From NCBI GenBank assembly GCA_964019135.1, contig OZ025261.1, positions 28,194,029 through 28,258,028 on the forward strand: DNA of 64,000 bases, written 5' to 3'. Numbering within the stretch: position 1 is the first letter of the stretch; the number at the start of each line of letters is the position of its first letter. Both the position numbers and the translations under genes were made by a program. Below are positions 55,771 through 64,000 of this stretch, piece after piece. The notes under the pieces were generated by a model that was not told the DNA's origin, made no database searches, and saw only the letters and a program-made list of their open reading frames with translations. This DNA is from Arenicola marina (Eukaryota > Annelida > Polychaeta > Arenicolidae).

Positions 55771-56930
55771 AGCGGTAGTGGCACATTGGAAATAACACGT
55801 TCTGGACGAGACGGACAAACCTCTAAATACGGTGGCAATTAACAGAACTGGTAGAAGCAGCAAAACTGAGCGGCCATCGAGTACTTGGGACGGCATCCAC
55901 GTGAAAACCACCAACACAATATGCCATAATTAGAGAAGTTTGACAAGCGTGGACAGCCGCCCGCGGCCAGTACTGTTCACCCACTCTCCTCATCCGCGGC
56001 TCAAGATTTTCCTCGTCGTTTTACATCAGAATAATTTGGTCGGCTTTCCTATCCTAAGAGAAAACGTCCCCATCCAATTACCGCGAACTGAAGCCATTCC
56101 TTGGATTCAGTCTCGCCATTGCTCTGACGATACCTGGAGGCCAGATCTCGCTGGATTCGCCGACGTTGAACCCGAACAAAACCGGAAAAAACCGAACCCG
56201 AGGCCGTGTTATCCCGTCATAGGTAGGTATATCAATCAGTATTAGCCATTCATTGTTTGCAAAAAATGATTTCGTTAATGCAGATATCCCCCAGGTTGGG
56301 CCGGGTAATGACCAGAGGTGTCGTTGTTTCTGGCACTGTTAACGGGCACAGGATGGAAGAAACAGCTCAACATAAGATACGCCGAGTACTTTCGATTAAT
56401 TAATTAGGTTCCGGACTATAGTAGCAGGAGACGGAACCAGCTGATGTAAAATTTTTGGGAGAGAAAAAACAAAACAGCTCCTTGGCGTACAGGGAATGAT
56501 GGGTAGAGATGTAGAAGGGCAGGGCGCCATGGGGGGTGGGGTGGCAGGGTATGGCTGCGGTCAGCGGCAGCCACAGGGACACTCCCTCACTGCCAGGAAG
56601 GTGGCCAGACCGGAGATTTCTATGGAAACTGACGTGGGTAAGAATTAGGGAAGGCCGTGCATGTCCCGAGGGGACGTGCCGGATTGGGTGGGGGGTGGGG
56701 GGGGTCGGGGTGGGATGGATCGATAGGGGTGGGGTAGGGGACAGGGGCGTGGGGGACATAGAAGGGGGTCGATGAGGGGGCTAGACGGAGGGGTGGTAGG
56801 TTAGGGGGGTAGATACGTGGGATAAACGAGGCGGGGGTAGATGAAGGAGGTAGACGAAGGGGGTGGGAGATGAGGGGGGTTGTCATGGCAAGGAGGTGGA
56901 TGAGGTTGACGAGGGGTAGATGAAGGGGAA
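55771..56930. other. Unassigned
   Basis: No exon passes the family and splice test. A minus-strand frame near 55800-55910 has a hydrophobic run (VLLLLPVLLIATVF) but no LRRNT cysteines or donor after it. 56680-56930 is G-rich. Confidence 0.35.
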
Positions 56931-57200
56931 TGACGTATATGAGTTCAGTTGAGGGGTGCTGGCTGATCGGTAGATGAGGGGGTGGTAGCTGATGGGGGTA
57001 GATGAAGGGGGTAGATGATGGGGGTAGCTGATGGGGGTAGATGAAGGGGGTAGATGATGGGGTAGCTGATGGGAGTAAATGATGGGGGTAGATGATGGGG
57101 GTAGCTGATGGGGGTAGATGATGGGTGTAGCTGATGGGGGTAGATGATTAGGGTACATGTGAGGGTGCTGGCTGAGGGTGTCGAGGGTGGGTTAGATGAT
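56931..57200. repeat. 12/13-bp G-rich minisatellite
   Basis: Units of GATGGGGGTA with AGCT or GATG(A) linkers (TAGATGATGGGGGTAGCTGA). Irregular copies extend on both sides. Confidence 0.9.
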
Positions 57201-58611
57201 AGGGGTAGCTGAGGGGTGGTAGTTGACGGGCGACGATGACTAACAACAAACAAGGCGAGGGGCTGGTGAGGGCGAGTGGGAGCGGGTGGGAGGTAGCTCC
57301 ACAGGGGGCACAACTAAGAAGGCGAGTTTGATGTTTTGGTCCTCAATGATGGGAGTTGGCAGAGACGGGGCGGGGGGGGGGCGGCAGGGAGGGTGGGCAC
57401 ACCCACATAGTTGTGGCCATTGATGGGTGGGAGGCTGAGGATTAAGTGAACCGGTCAGCCAGTTGGGGTCTAAGAGGCGGGTGAGACGTGACCGCTCTCC
57501 CAGACTTTAATGACATCCATTAGCGTTCATAGATCACCTTGAAGGTGAGTCTATAGGGAGTGATGCCGCGGTGACGGCCACAGTGCAGGGCCAATGTAAG
57601 GAAACACACCTTAGGAATATATCGTGAACGGGTGGGTGAGTCCCCTCCCGGACCCCTTTCGCTTCTTTTCTCTTCCCAAATAATATAATGATCTAACAGA
57701 TGTAACATAACCACTGAGTGATCATTACTAACTAACTGTTCAATGAAACCCACCGCAACTAAAACTGGGCGAGGGCAGATACCAAGGGAGTCGCATGCAG
57801 ATGGCAATAATTGTACAAGACATACAAGGCAAGGGAAAAGAGCGGGAACGGCTTATCACGGATCCGTTCTTGCCTCCCCACTATTAACATAATATAAATT
57901 AGATATAACATAATAATGTGATCACTGATAACAATAACAGCAGAAGGCGTGTAAAATGGATGACAGGGTAAAAGGCAAGGGAAGATACACTGAGAACGTA
58001 TCGAGAGTCTATCATCTGTAATCACTTCTTTTTTTATCCCAAATAATAAAAGTTTGGAATAAAATATATTATATATAATATATATTAATAATAAATATAA
58101 TATGTGTGATATAGCCACTATGGGTTCGCTAATAACAGTTCAATTAATTTCTCAAAAGTGTGAAGCAAGGGAAAATATCTGAAGGGAGGGGCTGGAATGT
58201 GGGGGGGGCGTCCGAGGAACCCTTGTTATCTTTGGCTTAGGGGGGGGGTGTTCACTCTGATCTGCATTAACATAACATTTTTTTAGTCATTTTTCTCTGT
58301 CTTCTTGGAGGGTGCATTGCTGCCGGTTTTTGTAAGGTTGCACGAGACATTGGATGACAAATGACCTCCCCCCCCCCCTCTCCGTGGTTATGGCGTAACC
58401 ATTGCACGGTCCATCCCGGCCGGGGTTCCCATAACGAGCCCGGGGAACACGAGTGGGCGGGGCCAATTGCTTTGAGTGACAGTTGCCGCGGTTGTGGAAT
58501 GAACGTGTTGTCAGAAAGGATGTTTCCCTCGGCGTCCCAATGACCTTGGGTCGCCATCTACGACATTAAGATGTCCTCTGTCTTCCTCTCCTCAGTATTG
58601 GCTGACGACGG
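57201..58611. other. Unassigned
   Basis: 57540-57620 and 57780-58130 are unique-looking; an AT palindrome-like ATATATTATATATAATATAT tract lies at 58060-58105. The segment 57590-58200 has weak internal similarity (GATAACA/AATAATATA words). No exon recognised. Confidence 0.4.
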
Positions 58612-58925
58612 TCTAAGGCGTTCAACAGGCGTTCCACAGGCGTTCCACAGGCGTTCAACGGGCGTTCCACAGGCGTTTCACAGGCGTTCCGAAAGCGTTC
58701 CACAGGCGCTCCACAGGCGTTACACAGGCGCTTAACAGGCGGTCTACAGGCGTGCCACAGGCGTGCCACAGGCGTGCCACATGCGTTCCACAGGCGTTCC
58801 ACATGCGTACCACATTTGTTCTACAGGCGTGTCACAGGCGTTTTTTGTAGGCGTTCCACAGGAGTTCCTCGTGCGTTCCACGGGCGTACCACATGCGTCC
58901 CACAGGCGTTCTACAGGCTTAGCGT
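58612..58925. repeat. 11/12-bp minisatellite (ACAGGCGTTCC)
   Basis: About 27 irregular units of CACAGGCGTTC, with GTGCC, TAC and ATGCG variants. Confidence 0.95.
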
Positions 58926-60339
58926 ACCCTCCATGGAAGATAGTCCCCTTTCCTTAGCCGGCGGGAGGTGAAGGTTGAGGCTTGGAGTGGGGTGGGTGCG
59001 GTGCGGGGGGGGGGGGGGGCGGGGCTGTTAAGGCCAGACTCGAGTCGGCCAAGGAAGAAGTAAGGAAATCAGAAAACTATTAAGGCTGCGAGGAGGGCGG
59101 CAAGTGGATTGGAAGATGAGAAGATCGTTCCGCGGTCTGGCGGAGGAATTAGCGACCGGCCAGGCGAAAAGATGGCGGCGGAAAAACCCCTCCGATGTCC
59201 CAATGTCCAGCAGTTAGCGGGACGGAGACATCGCTGACAACGCTTGTTAAATTCGTCTTCCGCGCGAAAATTAAGTTCGTAAGTTGGCTACGACAGACGG
59301 GTGGAAGGGGGGGGGGGCAGAGGAGCGGGGGTCACAGGGGGCGAGAGTACGGGCATTAAACTTGGAGCAGGACAGGGAATGAAAGAGAAAATGAAGCAGG
59401 GAAGGAATGTGAGGAGGGGGGGGCGGAGAGTGAATCAGGAAAAAGGATAACGACTGGGAGACCCGCCAGGGTGGTGTGGGGTGGTGGCGATAGCGAGAGC
59501 GGGGGGGCGGGGGGGATGGAGGGGGGACGCCTAGGTCATCATCAAGGGGGGAAAGACCCGACAAGGTCAAAGATATTAGATATATGGGACAAGGCGGGTA
59601 CAAAAAGGGAGAGAAGCGGTTAGAGCCGTCAATTGCCACTCGGATTGATCAATTCTCCGGTTGGCTGACCGATCAGCAGATGGCATATATTAAATCCGCA
59701 GTCCTCCCGGGGCCGACCCAGCCTTTCAGCTTACTTCAAGGATCGGGTTATATCCTCAATGTATGTATACATTACTGGCAGGAGCAATTACTGTCCGTGT
59801 GTCCAGTATTCATCTTTCACGATGACTTGTATAGCATGGCCGGTAGGGCTGGATACAGTCGTGCGGGATGAACGTATCATTAAACTGCAATCTGGTGAAC
59901 ATCACGGTGTCTTCACGGCTTTACTTCACTTTACTTCCCATCTGTTTTCCCCGGTGTAGGAGGGGTCTGGATGAGAGGGGGGAGGGGGGTGGGGGGGGGT
60001 CCGGCGTCCAGTGTCGATTTTTTCAAAATTCTTAGTGCCGAATGTCCATTTCACGGCGGTCCTTGTTGTTCTTTGGCTATGTCCATTGTCGTTGTTTCTA
60101 CAATGCCACTATCCGTGTCAATGTCGCTTTTTCAGATCTTCAATGTCGGAATTTTGGGGGTCAATGTCGACTGTCGATTTTTAAAATATGCCTGTGTCAC
60201 GTGTCGCCTTTTACCCCTTGCAGACCCCAAGAGGGAACGCAAGGAATATGCGCATAAACCTTCAGAGAGGAGAAAGCTTTGGACACCGCACCATGTCAGC
60301 TAGCATGGGGCAGATCATGTGACGTCAAATAAATAACCA
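58926..60339. other. Unassigned, G-rich
   Basis: G homopolymers at 59008 and 59310 and G-rich 59410-59530. 59990-60220 has irregular AATGTCGATTTTT/GTCCATTGTCG words, a decayed simple repeat. No exon recognised. Confidence 0.4.
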
Positions 60340-60575
60340 GATTAAAGTATAATTCTTCGTGACCGGGGAACGAGGTATAAGCCGACCGTCATTAATCGTG
60401 AACTGGGAATTGTAATATTAAATAACCGTGAATCGGGAAATCGCCAATTACAAGCCTTGTACCCGTCCTTCCTCTGTATGCAGGGAGTTATTCTTTTAAT
60501 TCATCGTGACATGGGAATAAAGACATGAATTTTTCGTGACCTAGAAACACGACCCCCCCCCCCCCCCACACACAC
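60340..60575. repeat. Dispersed repeat family D, copy 2
   Basis: TTCTTCGTGACCGGGGAACG, AATCGTGAACTGGGAATTGT, TTTTTCGTGACCTAG and a C run at 60553-60567: the inverted counterpart of 5520-5675. Confidence 0.5.
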
Positions 60576-60639
60576 ACACACTAAGCTAATTATCTGTTTG
60601 TTGGGTGTTCGAAGGAGGCTTCATTTAACCTGTGAAAGT

Positions 60640-60832
60640 CACATCGCGTCACTGAGGGGGATCACCTGCAGAGAGAACCACCTTACTCTTTCGAAAAGAA
60701 GGACATCAGATCTGTAACCTGCACAAACATAGATAATCTCACAGAGGCACGAGCCTCGACACGATGGCTGGCATGGTAGAGGCCATTCGACAAAGGCAAG
60801 CGCGTTAACCACTAGACCATTCGCATGACCCA
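60640..60832 (-). mobile_element. SINE with SINE-A-like body and a different tRNA head
   Basis: On the minus strand from 60832: ATGGTCTAGTGGTTAACGCG CTTGCC (A box) and a degenerate B box (GTGTCGAGGCTC). The body has CAGATCTGATGTCCTTCTTT TCGAAAGAGTAAGGTGG and GTGACGCGATGTGAC, parallel to SINE-A's GATCCCATGTCCTTCTTCGC, AAAGAGTA and TTGACGCGATATGAC. The central core is shared with SINE-A; the head is not. Confidence 0.75.
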
Positions 60833-60894
60833 TGAGTTCTAGGCGGTCTCTTGTCTATATTTTGGTTTGATTTGACAAATCTGCGTTCTGCAAC

Positions 60895-61900
60895 AAATGT
60901 ACCCAATGCATTCCCACACAATATGCGGATTATCACGTACAGCGATTGGTCGTAAGGCCACAACCGGGCGGGTCAAAATTATTGCTGGGCAACCAATGGA
61001 AACTGTTCCATATTACAAGTACTTAGGGATATTATTGTTATCCTCGTTAAGTTGGTCCTTGGCACTAACGTCGTTAATGAAGCAAGGAGAGAGGGGTCTA
61101 ATGTCATTAACATTTCTAATGTCAGTAAAAATCCTAAGTAAATGTGGAGATTTGTCAATCGAACTGGCCTTTGATTTATTCGATAAAATGATACTTCCTA
61201 TATTGTTGTATGGATCGGATATATAATGTTTTGAATACAGGGAAATTATTGAAACATGTCATGTCAGGTTGTGTAAATATTTATTCAAGCTTCGGTCTCA
61301 TACTCCTGATGTCGCCGCTTTAAGCAGCGAACACACGATCCGTTTTTTTTGCATGCGTCGCCGGGTCCGCCAGCGTCGTGCGTCGTCCGTCTTAAAGGGA
61401 TCCACTATAATTCAATGGAGCGAATACACGAGTCCGCGCTCAGGTCTGTCGCGTTCTCCGGCTGCGTCGACTTCGGTCTGGGACCGAATTTGACGCACGC
61501 ACAACGCACGACGCAGCGACGCATGCCAAAAAACGGACCGTGTGTTCGCTGCTTTAGGGGAGTGACGCAGGAGACCTGTATTTGTGTCTCATATGACACG
61601 ATGCATTAGGTCCTGGCTTAAACTTACTCAGTCAACTGCCGCCAGGTATCCGAGAGTTGTTACGAAACTTTGTGTAATATGAGCGATAATGGTGAAGTCA
61701 CCTGGGCTGCTAGAGTCAAAGAGCTGTTATTAAAGTGGGGATTTGGACATGTGTGGCTCGCCCAATGAGTAGGAGTTAGTAAATAGTTTCTTTATCTGAA
61801 TTCAGACAACGTTTAAAGGGAAATCACGGGTTCATATCAATTAGATTTCCAAGTAAAACTATAGGGATTTAACTAAACATTACACAGAATATTTGTTTAA
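60895..61900 (+). mobile_element. Degenerate LINE fragment containing a MITE
   Basis: The frame from 60897 to 61226 ends the reverse transcriptase domain: VPYYKYLGILLLSSLSWSLA, then LAFDLFDKMILPILLYGSDI, the same block as the LINE at 28085 (ETYFDLFDKMIEPILTYGAE). After the MITE at 61323-61553, pieces such as GEVTWAARVKELLLKWGFGH continue the C-terminal region in another frame with stops. 5'-truncated and inactive; related to but clearly diverged from the first LINE. Confidence 0.8.
61323..61553. mobile_element. PIF/Harbinger-like MITE inside the LINE
   Basis: A 231-bp element with long terminal inverted repeats (AGCAGCGAACACACGRTCCG, then GCATGCGTCGC) and a 3-bp TTA duplication (61320-61322, 61554-61556). 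No transposase. It interrupts the LINE coding sequence and so is younger than it. The interior is also rich in GACGCACGCACAACGCACGACG-type inverted words. Confidence 0.88.
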
Positions 61901-62305
61901 TCATACATTAGTGAAGTTTCAAGCACTTTTGCACGACCACCCAACTTGCCATGGGCACCCGCCTCAGTGCATTGATGATGACGTCACCGGCGATGAAGCG
62001 GAAGCTATCATAATTTCTCGCAACTCAGACGAAGAAGTTGAAGAAAAGACCGAATGTACACCAACTGCTGATTTAATCGAGGACCAGTTTTAACCTGTAG
62101 GGGTTGACGATGGTGGATCAGGCATTGTTTATACATCGCGTGGTCAGGTGAAGCCGTGTTGCGTTAGAAGGGAGGGTGGGGACGGCTGGGGGCCGGGTGG
62201 GGTGGAGTCATGTGTTCATGTTCGTCATGTTTGGCAGGGTGCCCAATTTTGACTCGTAAAGTGTCGGGTCATGGTTCAAGAAGAGGCCGCTGTGGGGGGG
62301 GGGGG
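61901..62305. other. Unassigned
   Basis: A 66-codon plus frame (61893-62093) is acidic at its end (DEEVEEKTE) with no family match I recognise. Not annotated as a gene. Confidence 0.3.
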
Positions 62306-62655
62306 CACTACATTACTACAGTGGTGGGGGTGTGCCGCCCATGCCGTAGAGAGGATCTGGAGAGTAAGAGTAAATTGCCCGATTTTTGTGGTCACTGAGA
62401 GAGAATTTTTTGGTTACAAATGATATCTAAAATAGAGACTGACAACGTTGTGGTTAAAAAGGCATATAAAATAGACACTGACATTCATGACAAAGTGTCT
62501 GGAGGGTACTTATTTGAACACTATCGTTATCATTAGACTATATAATCAAGAACTGCAAGTTTGAAAAAAAAAGTCAGTCTCAGATGGGTATATCGAGAGA
62601 AATTGTTGATTTCTGCTTCGGGGATTGAGAGAAAAAAAGGGGTCATTTGGGCGCC
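62306..62655 (+). repeat. Dispersed repeat family C, copy 2
   Basis: Reverse complement of 48103-48465, with the same order: G run, CACTACATTACTACAGTGGT, TTTTTGTGGTCA, GGTTAAAAAGGCATATAAAA, ACTGACATTCATGACAAAGTG, GAGAGAAATTGTTGATTTC. Divergence between copies is visible, so neither is recent. Confidence 0.85.
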
Positions 62656-64000
62656 ATATATGTATATACCTAACTATATGTAGTGCCCCCCCCCCCCCCT
62701 CCGGGAGTGACAGTGTGTAACTTGATACAGCTGCTGTCTGAGAAACTCACTGTCACTGAAGAGTGTGTGGACAGCACTGCCGTACTACAGAACGGCCGTA
62801 TGGGTTAGGATGGGTGTGGTGGCGGTCTATCGGGGTGGTGGGGAGGGGCGGCGGGAGGAGTGGTGCGTGAAGCTAGCAGCCGGATCGACTCAAAGCAATT
62901 GTTCCCATAATAATTGAAAACATACTCGTGAATGTTTGGTGGTATTAAAACTCACACGAGCAATCTTGCGTAGCCATTGCCACAAAAGCTACTGGTCGCC
63001 CAGTGGACAGCGGTAGCAAGCTCTCTCCAAGAGCTCTCCCCACGAGGCGGCAGCACTTGATTAATCGAGAACTCCCGTTGGGGTCTCCTAGAATTGGGAT
63101 GGCTGGTTCCACGCCCAAATGTTGTAAATGTCTATACGGCAGCAATATAAGTATTTTTTATTTACGAGCAAGTATGACATAGGCATTGCCAGATAGTGTG
63201 ATCGATAGGCACGATGAAGTTAAACATAAAATTCAAATTAAACTGCCGCCGCTTCCTCCGCTCTTCCGAACTACTTACTGTTCGATTAAAGACGTTGTCG
63301 TAATCACCGGGTAAGACATATCCGCGAGAGGAAATAGTTCTTACAAGCGGCATCAAATTATTCTGTTTCAGAACACATTCCATGAAATGAAGGTCAGATT
63401 TTATTATTCAAACGCGTATATTTCCGGTTTAGACTATCGAGTCGCTTGCTAATATAGCCGGTCGCTTGCTCAACCGTCGGGTTGCCCCTAGTCTTCAATT
63501 CTACAAGCCCCAATCTCAGAAATTCTAAGCTGGTACAAGTTTACACTTTGGGGCCGCGGAACCAGGCTACAGCAACTCCTCGTGAGCGGACGGCGTGGGG
63601 TGGCTATGCAGCGTGTGTGACGTATTAGTTATTCGAATGCGTTTGATCAGTTTGGGGCTGAGCAGGCCAGGTAGCAAGATAATCTTGTTCTTGCTGTCCT
63701 TTTTTGCACTTGAATTGTTACAATCAACAGCTGAACAGTACACCATTTTGTTCTAAATGCATCGATGTTTCAAGTTTATGAGTCAAATTCGCTTGTCACT
63801 ATTCATGAGAGAAAGCAGACAGTTTGTTCCAAAGACGCACCGCTCGCATGTACACAAAGTGTTGGTTCAGCGGAAGATAGTCGTCAGTGACGTCAACGCC
63901 TTGCGTGTGATTGGCTAACTCTGGTGACGTGTTCAAAACATGTCGACACCCGCTTGGTGGGCGAAAATGTGTATTTTATACTATTGATGTGCGATTTGCT
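62656..64000. other. Unassigned right edge
   Basis: No LRRNT or signal-peptide exon is recognised on the minus strand, and no plus-strand gene. C run at 62688-62700. If intron 1 extends here, the first receptor exon lies beyond 64000. Confidence 0.4.

Noticed and set aside
55732..55917. Possible first exon of the receptor (hydrophobic VLLLLPVLLIATVF on the minus strand)
   Set aside because: No LRRNT cysteine cluster, no LRR and no donor in the expected phase follow; the frame runs into the 20-bp satellite.

Overview
This window is animal (metazoan) nuclear DNA and carries the middle of one gene. The evidence is ten short, phase-matched coding exons with canonical splice sites, separated by introns full of tRNA-derived SINEs, LINE remnants, miniature DNA transposons and minisatellites. 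The protein, the intron density and the repeats suggest a non-vertebrate bilaterian such as a mollusc, another lophotrochozoan or a cephalochordate. I cannot narrow it further from sequence alone.

The gene lies on the minus strand from 48555 down to 616 and runs off the low-coordinate end. The exons are at 48484-48555, 47315-47386, 26803-26946, 26015-26086, 20325-20396, 18706-18774, 17024-17167, 10841-10981, 5815-5880 and 616-759. Each has a length divisible by three, begins on the third base of a codon and ends after the second base of a codon. Together they give 996 nt (332 codons) of leucine-rich repeats. The order, lengths (72, 72, 144, 72, 72, 69, 144, 141, 66, 144) and motifs match the ectodomain of type-B leucine-rich-repeat G-protein-coupled receptors (vertebrate LGR4/5/6, fly rickets). 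The signal peptide/LRRNT exon should lie above 48555 and was not found. The last LRRs and the seven-helix domain should lie below 616. I number exons 2-11 by this homology.

Region by region: 1-10 kb holds exons 11 and 10, a palindromic 26-bp satellite, a 21-bp array, a hAT-like MITE with an 8-bp target duplication and a 3-kb array of 21/22-bp units. 10-20 kb holds exons 9, 8 and 7, a 38-bp minisatellite grown inside a SINE, a MITE 44 bp from the exon 8 donor, a 47-bp array and a 0.65-kb inverted-repeat element. 20-27 kb holds exons 6, 5 and 4, several SINEs, and an array of about ten extra copies of the exon 4 3' end with its 5' splice site. 27-47 kb is the 20-kb intron 3, with a LINE remnant, a 4-kb array of 22-bp units with 264-bp higher-order structure, and five smaller arrays. 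47-49 kb holds exons 3 and 2. 49-64 kb is presumed intron 1 or upstream sequence, with a 3-kb 43-bp poly-C array, a 2.4-kb 20-bp array, a LINE carrying a PIF/Harbinger-like MITE, and other dispersed repeats.

The most unusual signal is that minisatellites here were repeatedly seeded from functional pieces: the 3' ends plus donor sites of exons 4 and 7 (with a single duplication at the exon 5 acceptor), and the body of a SINE. By adding array spans, about a third of the window is tandem repeat. The many long open frames inside arrays are products of unit lengths and low stop content, and I do not annotate them as genes.
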